Positions 1-9,027 of a stretch of 33,476 bases of DNA are shown piece after piece. The notes beneath the pieces were generated by a model. That model searched no databases, was not told the origin of the DNA, and saw only the letters and a list, made by a program, of their open reading frames with translations. How positions within the stretch are numbered: the stretch's first letter is position 1; every line of letters begins with the position of its first letter. The stretch comes from an uncultured Saprospiraceae bacterium. GTDB lineage: Bacteria > Bacteroidota > Bacteroidia > Chitinophagales > Saprospiraceae. The translations under genes were made by a program, and so were the position numbers. The DNA lies in contig CALIHL010000211.1 in the NCBI GenBank assembly GCA_938022935.1, positions 1 through 33,476 of the forward strand, read 5' to 3'.

Positions 1-52
1 GAAGATTGTCCTACCGAAAGAGCTAATAGACTCTCTTGTGCTGACCCGTTAG
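1..52 (+). CDS. Possible 3' end of a CDS truncated by the window edge (...KIVLPKELIDSLVLTR*)
   Basis: Frame 2 reads KIVLPKELIDSLVLTR then TAG at 50-52. Too short to assign a family; other frames are also open. Confidence 0.25.
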   Translation, partial: KIVLPKELIDSLVLTR

Positions 53-119
53 TTAGTAAGCCAAAGGTGAGCAGTATGTATATCGTTAAGTTCTTCATAT
101 TTCAATCTTGCGATAAATG

Positions 120-629
120 TTATTGAGCCTCTCTCTTATATATGAACGGTACTTCTTGAACCTTACCGTCTTCTTCAATATTGACATAGACGTGGAGTTC
201 ATCATTCGATATCCGCTCAAACGTGATGCCATCGAAGTATACGGCATCCTTCGTTATCTTGACAAAAGGGAAGTCCACAGTCTTGTTTTGTTCTTCCCAG
301 CCTGTTAGATCAGCGTTAAAGTGCTTGAGCTGAAACAAAACGGTCTTATCCACTTCTCGAAAGACGCATAGCTCATAGAAGATAACCTTATCTCCTTCGC
401 TCAACTTAAACGATCCCATCATAGAACCAGCAGTTGGCTTTGACCATATCTCTTCTGTCTGTCCTCCAAAGGCTTCTCCTTTCCAGTGTCCAGCTATCCA
501 AGCAAATTGTTCTATCGATGCTTCAGGCGAAGATGCTCCTTCTTCAAGGCTCATGACATGGGACTGCCCAAAGATCATATTTGGCGCAAGCCACAAACTC
601 AAGATGAGTGAAAAGTACCGCATAGTCAA
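120..629 (-). CDS. Secreted DUF6265-like hypothetical protein
   Basis: ORF of 169 aa with signal peptide (MTMRYFSLILSLWLAPNMIFGQ) and FAWIAGHWKGEAFGGQTEEIWSKPTAGSMMGSF..., a DUF6265-like pattern. Confidence 0.75.
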   Translation of the reverse strand: MTMRYFSLILSLWLAPNMIFGQSHVMSLEEGASSPEASIEQFAWIAGHWKGEAFGGQTEEIWSKPTAGSMMGSFKLSEGDKVIFYELCVFREVDKTVLFQLKHFNADLTGWEEQNKTVDFPFVKITKDAVYFDGITFERISNDELHVYVNIEEDGKVQEVPFIYKREAQ

Positions 630-664
630 TCGTTTGCATGCAATTTAAGATAATTGTTAAACCC

Positions 665-724
665 TTAACAGGGTCCTTAACACTTCTTGACAAGATCTTA
701 ACTGGATCAAAGGAGCCTTTAACA
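665..724. promoter_or_regulatory. Array of TTAACA-like direct repeats, about 10-12 bp period
   Basis: TTAACA at 665, TTAACA at 677, TTGACA at 687, TTAACT at 698, TTAACA at 719, in the intergenic region between divergent genes. Confidence 0.5.
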
Positions 725-835
725 TCTATAAAGTAGAGATTGGAAGTATGAAATGAATAAGTAGTAAATGATGAGTAATAATTGACCCATCATCACTACG
801 TCAAGAATATTACTTAACCATTAAATCTAGCAGTT

Positions 836-1366
836 ATGAATGCAATGAAATTAGTTATTCTGCTGGCCTTGGTACCTACACTTTTACTTTCATCAGACTC
901 CAGAGGAGAAGAACTTTATGGCTTATGGTATGACGATTACTCAGACACCAAATTGGAAATCAAGCATACTCGAAAGGGTATAAAAGTCAAACATCATGGA
1001 GGTCTATTTAGTCGATGGCGCACCTACAATTATATGGGGCGCGGACTCTATGACGACTGTGATGGGAAAGTGATCATCTTACGAGGTTATGATCAGATCG
1101 AGTGGCGCAAAGGCCGGAGACGCTCTATTGTACTGAGTCGGTATGGTGACTATGGCGGTTACAATCGCTATCGTGATAGAGATTACTATCCGACCAGTAG
1201 AAGTCGATCCTATGATCGCAATTATCGTAGACCAATTACTAGGAATTCCTACTATGGTAATTGGTACAATAATGATCGAGGTTTCAACTTGTCTATCGAG
1301 TCTTATGGACGTCGTGGCTTTAGAGCGTGGTTTGATAACAGATGGACCTACTATGAAACCATATGA
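836..1366 (+). CDS. Secreted Arg/Tyr-rich hypothetical protein; probably frameshifted, with the true reading continuing to 1472
   Basis: Signal peptide (MNAMKLVILLALVPTLLLSSDSRG). An N-terminal ~75 aa unit recurs as a C-terminal unit that is interrupted by the stop at 1364-1366. Confidence 0.65.
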   Translation: MNAMKLVILLALVPTLLLSSDSRGEELYGLWYDDYSDTKLEIKHTRKGIKVKHHGGLFSRWRTYNYMGRGLYDDCDGKVIILRGYDQIEWRKGRRRSIVLSRYGDYGGYNRYRDRDYYPTSRSRSYDRNYRRPITRNSYYGNWYNNDRGFNLSIESYGRRGFRAWFDNRWTYYETI

Positions 1367-1472
1367 TGATCACTACAGAGATCGACGTGGCAACCGCTAT
1401 TACTTTACAGATGGATATCTGAGTTGGCGAAGCTCAGATGGCAGACGCCGCATACGGTTTAGAAGACGCTAA
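1359..1472 (+). other. Out-of-frame continuation of the 836..1366 ORF (PYDDHYRDRRGNRYYFTDGYLSWRSSDGRRRIRFRRR*)
   Basis: The +1 frame has the same composition and aligns to the first repeat unit (DGKVIILRGYDQIEWRKGRRRSIVLSR). Confidence 0.6.
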
Positions 1473-1501
1473 GATTGTTTTTTGTTGTTATAATATGATG
1501 A

Positions 1502-1540
1502 GCGGCCTATATTGTAGAGGTATAGGTCGCTTTCTATTTC
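1502..1540 (+). terminator. Rho-independent-like terminator
   Basis: 10 bp stem gcggcctata / tataggtcgc (one G-U pair), 9 nt loop, followed by tttctattt; lies just after 1472. Confidence 0.65.
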
Positions 1541-1590
1541 CTGAGTTTTGTAATCTATAACAACTCTGGGTGTTGCGTCGTTATATATGA

Positions 1591-2430
1591 GTGAATCATC
1601 AGAGACAACTTCATCCTATCTTTCTTGTAGGACTCATAGTCCTCATCATCAATGATGCTTTTTTAAAGTGGCACTATTCTAATTTTCTTACGGGAAAGCT
1701 TTCTGACTTCGCCGGTTTATTGATCTTTCCGATTTTTGTCGCTTTTGTTTTTCCAAGAAGCAAGAAGTACGTGTGTTGTGTAGTTGGATTAGGTTTTATT
1801 TTTTGGAAGTCTCCATACAGTTCTTTCCTTTTAGACTGGCTTAACTCTGTTTCTATATTCTCTTTTAGTAGAGTTGTCGATTGCACCGACTTATGGGCAC
1901 TTGCTATGCTTCCCTTCAGCCACAAGATCATCAATAAGCACAATAGAGCATGGAATCTGAAGCCTGTAATGACCGGTAGCTGGCGAGTTGTCGTTCTTAT
2001 ATTGGCGGCCATGTCATTTATGGCTACCTCCATGTCGAGATTTGAAATACCAAAAGGGACTATCTACATAGGTAAGAGTTATAAAATCAAAAACACGAAA
2101 GAAGGATTATTAGAGAAGTTAAGTGCTCTTGGGTATGAGTGGACGTATCTATCTGATACTTTAAGTTCAGCTAATTACCGGTATGAAGAAGGGTTTTATC
2201 AAGTAGAAAATGTCGTATTGGATAATGGCTTTATGACTGCTGATACGCTTAAGAACGTTAAGTTTTTTGTAGAAGAGATTAATGAATCTAAAGTGCGACT
2301 ACATATTATCAACGTAACATTAATGAAGGAAGGAGATATCCAAGATTGGCGAATCTTAAAGAGCTTTCATCGTAGTTATAAAAAAAGAGTCAAGAAGCAG
2401 CTAATTGAAAAATTACAAGCTACTAATTAA
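1591..2430 (+). CDS. Hypothetical membrane protein
   Basis: 279 aa ORF with a GTG start and several hydrophobic segments in the N-terminal half. Confidence 0.6.
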   Translation: MNHQRQLHPIFLVGLIVLIINDAFLKWHYSNFLTGKLSDFAGLLIFPIFVAFVFPRSKKYVCCVVGLGFIFWKSPYSSFLLDWLNSVSIFSFSRVVDCTDLWALAMLPFSHKIINKHNRAWNLKPVMTGSWRVVVLILAAMSFMATSMSRFEIPKGTIYIGKSYKIKNTKEGLLEKLSALGYEWTYLSDTLSSANYRYEEGFYQVENVVLDNGFMTADTLKNVKFFVEEINESKVRLHIINVTLMKEGDIQDWRILKSFHRSYKKRVKKQLIEKLQATN

Positions 2431-2453
2431 AATTCCTTAGACCGCTCATTGTT

Positions 2454-3908
2454 TTACTTGTTGTCCAATATTGCTAACTTTTTATCAAGCGCTGCTCGAT
2501 CCATGACATTGCCTTGCTTGATGACAGCATCGATCTTGAGTGTGTTGTTGATATCGTCTAATGGGTTAGCATATAGTATCAGTAAGTCGGCAAGCATAGA
2601 TTCTTGTATACGACCGAGCTCGCCTTCTATGTTAAAATATTCTGCTGGACGAGTGGTGGCAGTTCTAAGCACTTCTAAGTTTGAAAGACCGGATTTTGCG
2701 AGAACTGCAAGTTCTTCATGCAAACTTCTGCCAGGCGTTAAAAAGAAAATAGGGCAATCTGTGCCTGCCATAATGCCAATGCCTTTTTCGTTGATCTGAT
2801 TGATCATTTTATAATTATACTCTGTCCAAGCATGATTGGTCTCTGAAGCGGGATTGGCTGAGAAAGCTGCGATCCGCTCTTTCCACTTTCGTTCGGTAGA
2901 ATCAGGAAGATATTGAAAGCTTTCTTGAAACTCTGCTCTAACAAACGGCCGTTCAGTCATCGCAGTATTCAACGCTGAAGTAGGTATCTGCCAAGTTTGA
3001 TTTTTATAAAGAGCATCTAAAACTTCGTCTGCTTTTTCTTGACTATAGTTTTCGACGGCTATGGTACGCTGTGCACTATGGATACGTGACCTTAAGATGC
3101 CTCCTTGGTCTTTACGACCATCATGAAGTAGCTTTTTTCTTTGCTCATAGAGTACATCACTATTGGTGGCGCAGGACAACTCTAAGTTGCGCATGTGCTC
3201 GATACTATTGAGGCCGGCATCAGAAGCACTGATGACATCCATACTAAGCGGTACGTGACCAGTTACTTTTAGATTGTTCTTTTTTGCCGATGCAGTTAGC
3301 GCTTTGAATTGTTCTGGACTGAGCATCTCGTAAGCTTTGAGGAGATCTACTTCATTGTCTACTAAGTTATTAATCACTGATTCTACATCTTCTATCGTAG
3401 CTAACCCAACAGACAACTCAGGCCGTGTTGGAGCGCTTCCATCGTAGACATTGGGCATGCCATCAAGTAGGGGGCCTGCATACTTGACACGTGGTGTTGT
3501 GGTTGGGTTTTGTAAGGACTTGTCTCGCCATTTTTTGACAAAAGCTGTCTTGCCGCCCGTGTCCCTTACACTGGTGATGCCATAGACTAAGAACAAATCG
3601 AACATCCGTGGAGCTAAGTTTTCCATGTAAGCAAAGTGTACATGTGCATCCCACAAACCTGGTATCATATACTTTCCTGTCCCATCGATGATGTTGTTGT
3701 CTTTCGACAAATGCAGTTCATTTGTCGCTGCCACCTTTGTGATCTTGCCATCCTGGATGACGACTGTCTGACTACTTTTTAAGCCATCCTCAGGGTCAAT
3801 AGTCGATATGTTGGTGATGCAAGTAGCTTGATCAAAGTATAGCTCATCTTTTTTGCAACTGAAGAAGCATAAAGTAGTCGCTAATAGGAGTAGGATAGAC
3901 TTTTTCAT
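2454..3908 (-). CDS. Amidohydrolase family lipoprotein (imidazolonepropionase-like)
   Basis: Lipobox-like FFSC; GKYMIPGLWDAHVHF metal-binding motif, GHVPL, NSIEHM, MAGTDCP, ATTRPAEYF. Confidence 0.9.
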   Translation of the reverse strand: MKKSILLLLATTLCFFSCKKDELYFDQATCITNISTIDPEDGLKSSQTVVIQDGKITKVAATNELHLSKDNNIIDGTGKYMIPGLWDAHVHFAYMENLAPRMFDLFLVYGITSVRDTGGKTAFVKKWRDKSLQNPTTTPRVKYAGPLLDGMPNVYDGSAPTRPELSVGLATIEDVESVINNLVDNEVDLLKAYEMLSPEQFKALTASAKKNNLKVTGHVPLSMDVISASDAGLNSIEHMRNLELSCATNSDVLYEQRKKLLHDGRKDQGGILRSRIHSAQRTIAVENYSQEKADEVLDALYKNQTWQIPTSALNTAMTERPFVRAEFQESFQYLPDSTERKWKERIAAFSANPASETNHAWTEYNYKMINQINEKGIGIMAGTDCPIFFLTPGRSLHEELAVLAKSGLSNLEVLRTATTRPAEYFNIEGELGRIQESMLADLLILYANPLDDINNTLKIDAVIKQGNVMDRAALDKKLAILDNK

Positions 3909-3987
3909 AAGCGTAAGTTATAAGATGCTTAGAATTCTTTGAGTATGACGTTAAGAATATTAACCTTCGATAATTAGATGATTCTTA

Positions 3988-6045
3988 TCAATTGACTAAA
4001 ACCTCATCAATAAACAACCAGCTCTTGCCGCCAGGATTTGGATGCCATTCTGGATTATTCAATTGGCTCTTCACTTTTATCTTGACATATCTGGCCACTT
4101 CAGGTTCAAATGATTCCGTAAAGTTTTTCATTGAAGGTGCTGGCGCTTTTTCTTCTCTTTCGAAAGAAGTCTCTTTCTGAAACGTATAATTTGAGCCATC
4201 TTTTGAAGTCCAGATCGTCATACCTGTTGGATAAAAGATCCAAGATCCAAATGCATCTAAAGCACTTATGCTTACACTTGATATCTCTTCTGTTTTCCCT
4301 AAGTCTAAGACAGCGTTCATATGCTTCCCTTCAAAGCCAAGCCAGTTACCATCAGTAAAAGCGCTGGTCCCTTTTTTGAAATCAGTGATAGTCTTGCCAC
4401 CTTCACCTTTGTATTTATCAGCTGGCTTGGTATTGAGCGCTACATTTGCGACAGTATACTTAGCTTGTATAAATTGCTTCTCAGCAACCTCGCTACTTCC
4501 CCAACCTTCTTTAGAGCTGATTACTTTTATTAAGGCGGAGTTGTTGATTGTAAAAGGATCAGTGTACTTCAATGATAAACTATCCGGTTCGCTACCATCT
4601 ACTGTGTAGTAGAAGTCAACGTTCTTAAAGTTTAAGTCAAACTCTATCTCTAAAGAATCTTTAAAGATGTCCTTCTTTGCAACGATGAGTGGCGGTCTAA
4701 GGGATGCATCTCCAAAGATGCCATCGTCTTGTTGGAAGGTGATGTCCAGCAGAGGTTTTTGAGTTTGAAGTTGAGCCACTCCTTCAGTTGTTAGTTTAGT
4801 TTGCCAGAGATAAACGGACTGAAGAGCGGGTAACGCGGCTAATGCCTCCACAATATCATCAGTTACGTCGGTATCATAAAGGTTGAGCGTCTTTAGATAC
4901 TTCAACTTGGATAGGCTCTTGACTGTTTCATCTGTGATTTGTGTGCCTTGCAATTGGAGGTTACGCAGGTTCTTTAAAGATGATAAGGAAGAGAGCATCT
5001 TGTCCGTAACATTGGAAAACCCAAGATCAAGAATAGAAACTTGATCATTTACACTTTTTAAGTTTTGTATAGTTGACTTGGTAAGATCTTTTCGATGAGA
5101 TAGACTTACATCTATAAATGGACTTTCTTTAGAAAGTGTATTCGCGACAATACCTGCAGATAATAAAGTTGCCATCTTGGATGCCGTTGGCATTTCTACT
5201 TCAAGACTAAAGTAGTTGTCTTTAGCTTGAGCATATTTGTCAAGTATGGCACTAATCTTTTCTGATGGTTTTAATGATCCTATAGAAGCGTCATATGAAG
5301 CGCCCTCATTGATCCACCATTCTATCAATGATATCTCATCTTCTGAAAGTTGTTTCTTGCTCTTAGGAGGCATGTGTTCTTTCTCCTCCAGTGGCAGATG
5401 AATCCTTTGGATCATCGTACTTTTTTTCGCATCGCCGGCAACATAGATTACTCCGTTTTTACCTCCAAGTGCTAAACGTTCTGGAGATGTCATCATCAAG
5501 TCTCCTTTAGTTTTAGACTCATTGTGACAAGAGACACATTTTTTCTTTAAGATAGGCTGGATGATGTCTTTATAAGCCAGAGCGCTATTGATATCTACAA
5601 TATTGCTGGCTTCGTTTTGCTCTTGGTCACGCCATAAAAATCCATCGCCATGAGTAATGCTTCCTCCCTGATGCCCAGTTATGGTAAGTAACACAATGAC
5701 CAAGCAGAAGGAGGGAAAATATAATTTGCTCTTTTCTGGGCCTTGTTTCTTTTGTAAGAAGTAAAGTGCACCTGACGCGATGGTCATGGCTATAGCCAGA
5801 TATTTATGCTGATCTACAAGTTCTCCTTGGTAGTCGCCTGTTTCTGCAAGGATGTATCCTGTGATACATGTGCCGATTGAGATAACAAACCCAGACAGTA
5901 ATCCCAAGTTTATAGAAACACGATAATCGTCAGTCTTTTTTAATCTTGAGATGATCTCAAGTAGAAATACAAATAGAAATATACCAATCGGCAAATGCAG
6001 AATAACTGGATGAAATCTACCTATGAAGTCAAAGGTCTCTATCAT
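3988..6045 (-). CDS. DUF2231 membrane domain + planctomycete-type cytochrome c motif + LRR + chitobiase-C/discoidin-like C-terminal module
   Basis: N-terminal TM helices (GRFHPVILHLPIGIFLF); CVSCH with HMPP; repeated LRR-like NLRNLQLQGTQITDETVKSL; C-terminal FYYTVDGSEP...WLFIDEVLVN. Confidence 0.85.
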   Translation of the reverse strand: MIETFDFIGRFHPVILHLPIGIFLFVFLLEIISRLKKTDDYRVSINLGLLSGFVISIGTCITGYILAETGDYQGELVDQHKYLAIAMTIASGALYFLQKKQGPEKSKLYFPSFCLVIVLLTITGHQGGSITHGDGFLWRDQEQNEASNIVDINSALAYKDIIQPILKKKCVSCHNESKTKGDLMMTSPERLALGGKNGVIYVAGDAKKSTMIQRIHLPLEEKEHMPPKSKKQLSEDEISLIEWWINEGASYDASIGSLKPSEKISAILDKYAQAKDNYFSLEVEMPTASKMATLLSAGIVANTLSKESPFIDVSLSHRKDLTKSTIQNLKSVNDQVSILDLGFSNVTDKMLSSLSSLKNLRNLQLQGTQITDETVKSLSKLKYLKTLNLYDTDVTDDIVEALAALPALQSVYLWQTKLTTEGVAQLQTQKPLLDITFQQDDGIFGDASLRPPLIVAKKDIFKDSLEIEFDLNFKNVDFYYTVDGSEPDSLSLKYTDPFTINNSALIKVISSKEGWGSSEVAEKQFIQAKYTVANVALNTKPADKYKGEGGKTITDFKKGTSAFTDGNWLGFEGKHMNAVLDLGKTEEISSVSISALDAFGSWIFYPTGMTIWTSKDGSNYTFQKETSFEREEKAPAPSMKNFTESFEPEVARYVKIKVKSQLNNPEWHPNPGGKSWLFIDEVLVN

Positions 6046-6047
6046 TG

Positions 6048-7991
6048 TTATTCAACGATTATTTCATCAATAAATAACCAAGCAGGAGTACCTTTTCCTT
6101 GGTGCCATTCAGGTAGTTTGTTCAAGGCTGTGATAGATATGAACAACTCATCAGTTGTAACATCTTGAAGAGGGACTTCGATATATTTTGATTCTGGAGA
6201 CAATTCCTTTTGAGGTATATCTACTTTTGTTGTATAAGACATGCCATTTATATCAACAGTTACTTCCGTAGGTAAGAATATCCATTGGCTATTGGCAGAG
6301 AGTGCGCTGAGCTTCACTTTGCTTATGTTCTTTTTCTTTTTTAAACTGACATGCACTTGCACAGTGCCGCCTTCAAAACCCATCCATTCTCCATTGCTAA
6401 AGCTGGTAGTGCCTTTGATCATATCAAAAAGAGAGTAGGGGCCACCACCTTGATATTTAGAAGAAGGCTGACGAGATAACGTTACTTCTTTTACATCTTT
6501 TAATTGTGAGGCTTTTGTAAAAGTGACACTTGTTATATCACTTTTCTTGGCATCAGGATGTATAGCAAGCGCTTTGAGCATGCATGATTGATCTATTGAT
6601 ATCTGATTGGTATATTGCTTACTTGAAGTGTTAGGTGTTGTGCCGTCAGTTGTATAGTAGATCTTTCTGCCTGGATAGTCCAAGTCAAAAGTAACAGCTA
6701 TATTTTCTTGAAAAAGAGAAGATGAGAATCGAGGTATAGGCTTAGAAAGTTTGAGTTGATTGGATTGTACAACACTTGGATTAATGACCTTTTTTACCCA
6801 AGCCTTCTTACTATAATTTTCTCCACCTAAGAGCCACTCCATATTGAAAGAAGCGTAATGGATGCCTTCATTATTGCCATGCTCATAAAGCACACCAATG
6901 TCATCATTGTCTTGGATGACGAGATCAGAATAAGCAGACTCACCAGTTCTAACTGTGCGCTTGACCGGCCATGATTGACCTTGGTCGAAACTCATTTTTA
7001 TAGTTAGATTCTCTCTTCTTTTCTTGCTTTCTGGATTAGAGAATAAAATAACCTCCCGTCCTGTAGAAAGTGTATGAGAGATGATGCTCGCTTGGCAGAC
7101 TGGAGAGATCAATGTGCTATCAAAGTAAGTCTCTGACCATGTCGCTCCACCGTCATGACTTTTTGCAACAAGCCTATGTCTCTTTTCTCCGTTTTGCTGT
7201 CTGATGTTTTGCATGATGCTGCCATCTGGTAGTTCTACTGCTATTGATTCGTTAGAGCTTGGTATATCTACGTTTTCTGTAAGCTGCCAAGTTTCGCCAT
7301 GATCATCGCTGTAGAATGCATGTGCTCTATAATCATTGAAGCCTGATTGCGGTTCTCCTTCTGAGTGATTGGCAGGTATAAAGAGTCTTCCTTTATGACT
7401 TCCTTTTTTTAATTGTATCGCATGGCCAGGTGTATTGGCATATGATCTCCAGTCTTCTTTAAAGTTATAGTCTCGGTTTAGATCAGGACGTCGTGGCTTG
7501 TGCACGGATAGAGTGATATCCGTTGGGGCAGACCAAGTGTTGCCAAAGTCCGTACTGGTGATATACAGTATATTTCTCAATCCTTGTCCCAATCTTGTCT
7601 CATGTTCAGATGCGATACCGTTATTATAAACTAAGAATATCCGACCATCCTTGTATCGTGGATCCAAGAGGTCCTCTACGGGAGCTGGATTTCCAGATTG
7701 TAACGATCCGTTGTCTGCAACAACCTTGAGGTTACTCCATGTCTGACCGTTGTCCTTACTGGTTTTTGAAACAATATCCACATCACCAAAGTCATTACAT
7801 CCACTTACGCGTCCTTCTGCAAAAGCAAGGAGATGGCCATTAGACACTTTTATAATAGCAGGTATCCTAAAACAAGCATAGCCGTCTGATCCGTTTCTAA
7901 ATATCGGTTGCTCTTGAAATGACTGTACGTCTTGACTAATACCAACAAAACATACAAGTTGGGCGATAAGAATGTAGAGTACACTTTTCAT
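6048..7991 (-). CDS. GH33 exo-alpha-sialidase with a C-terminal chitobiase-C/discoidin-like module
   Basis: CFRIPAI, AFAEGR, GNPAPV, Asp boxes (SKDNGQTWS, STDFGNTWS, SDDHGETW, SHDGGATWS), RENLTIKMSFDQGQSW, AYSDLVI, VLYEHGN. Confidence 0.92.
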   Translation of the reverse strand: MKSVLYILIAQLVCFVGISQDVQSFQEQPIFRNGSDGYACFRIPAIIKVSNGHLLAFAEGRVSGCNDFGDVDIVSKTSKDNGQTWSNLKVVADNGSLQSGNPAPVEDLLDPRYKDGRIFLVYNNGIASEHETRLGQGLRNILYITSTDFGNTWSAPTDITLSVHKPRRPDLNRDYNFKEDWRSYANTPGHAIQLKKGSHKGRLFIPANHSEGEPQSGFNDYRAHAFYSDDHGETWQLTENVDIPSSNESIAVELPDGSIMQNIRQQNGEKRHRLVAKSHDGGATWSETYFDSTLISPVCQASIISHTLSTGREVILFSNPESKKRRENLTIKMSFDQGQSWPVKRTVRTGESAYSDLVIQDNDDIGVLYEHGNNEGIHYASFNMEWLLGGENYSKKAWVKKVINPSVVQSNQLKLSKPIPRFSSSLFQENIAVTFDLDYPGRKIYYTTDGTTPNTSSKQYTNQISIDQSCMLKALAIHPDAKKSDITSVTFTKASQLKDVKEVTLSRQPSSKYQGGGPYSLFDMIKGTTSFSNGEWMGFEGGTVQVHVSLKKKKNISKVKLSALSANSQWIFLPTEVTVDINGMSYTTKVDIPQKELSPESKYIEVPLQDVTTDELFISITALNKLPEWHQGKGTPAWLFIDEIIVE

Positions 7992-9026
7992 TTATACTCT
8001 CATTAGTTTTATCGGGTAAGACTGACCTGAGTTCCATTGGCAGACATAGATATCTTCATTCTTATCAACGCATACATCATGTGGATGCTTGAATAACTGA
8101 AGAGCTTGATGCATATGGTTTAATTGACCTTTGTTATAAATTGGTGTACTTCCTCCGGGAGCAGAGATGAGCTTGTCATTTTCGTCAAGGATAGATATAA
8201 AGCCAGTGTTGTTACCGCGATCGTTGGACCATATTGTAGCCAAGTAGATGTTATCGCCATGTATGACAGGTCTACAGATGTAAGCTCCAGGGAGATCGAT
8301 CTTAGAGATGTACTCGCCCGACATTGTATACCTTTTAAGTTGGTTTCTATTGCGATCGGTGATCAGTAAGATTGGATCTTTTCCATTTCTCGTATCTATA
8401 CAGATGCCGTGTGCATTGTCTAACGAAGCATCATCTGTACCTCTGCCTCCAAAAGTGTTTTTCAATTTGCCTTTAGCATCATAATGAAGGATATATTGGG
8501 CACCATAGCCATCTGCGACATAGATGTCACCATTGTCGGCTATAGTTGTCTCCGTTGGATCATACTCTTTCGCTTCTTTATAAAGTCCACTTTCTTTTGG
8601 ATATTCCATTGTCATCACAACTCTACCATCCAATGTTGTTTTTACAACTTTGTGAAGGTTTGTATCTGTGATGTATAGAAACTCTTCTCCTCCTTCATCT
8701 CTAAGAGTTAAGCCATGAGCACCTGGAAACTCACTACCCCAGACTTCGATTAAGTTGCCCCCTGAATCATAGATGATGACATTGTTCTTGGTATGATTGG
8801 TCAACATGATGATACGGGCTTTGGCATCGATGACCATTTCGTGACAATCTTTAACCGGATGTGTTCTTGGATTGAGCGCACCCCAGTCTAGGTCTATCTT
8901 GTATTGATGTGATCCATGACCGATTATTAAATCTTTCAAATTATAATCTTTGTTGAGCGGACTCCAATTACTTGATAGTCCAGCAGCTGCTATACCTGTA
9001 TTGATTATAAAGTCTCTTCTCCTCAT
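7992..9026 (-). CDS. NHL-repeat/six-bladed beta-propeller protein, exported by a Tat-like signal
   Basis: MRRRDFIINTGIAAAGLSS signal; repeated YITDTNLHKVVKTTLDG, GDIYVADGYGAQYILHYDAKG, LLITDRNRNQLKRYTMSGEY blades. Confidence 0.8.
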   Translation of the reverse strand: MRRRDFIINTGIAAAGLSSNWSPLNKDYNLKDLIIGHGSHQYKIDLDWGALNPRTHPVKDCHEMVIDAKARIIMLTNHTKNNVIIYDSGGNLIEVWGSEFPGAHGLTLRDEGGEEFLYITDTNLHKVVKTTLDGRVVMTMEYPKESGLYKEAKEYDPTETTIADNGDIYVADGYGAQYILHYDAKGKLKNTFGGRGTDDASLDNAHGICIDTRNGKDPILLITDRNRNQLKRYTMSGEYISKIDLPGAYICRPVIHGDNIYLATIWSNDRGNNTGFISILDENDKLISAPGGSTPIYNKGQLNHMHQALQLFKHPHDVCVDKNEDIYVCQWNSGQSYPIKLMRV

Positions 9027-9027
9027 T

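Noticed and set aside
117-308. Plus-strand 63 aa ORF
   Set aside because: Antisense to the DUF6265-like CDS.
1143-1358. N-terminal part of the 1143..1472 ORF as an independent gene
   Set aside because: Overlaps the 836 CDS in another frame; only the portion after ~1359 resembles real protein, as the frameshifted continuation.
1674-2033. Minus-strand 119 aa ORF
   Set aside because: Antisense to the 1591..2430 membrane protein ORF; no motif support.
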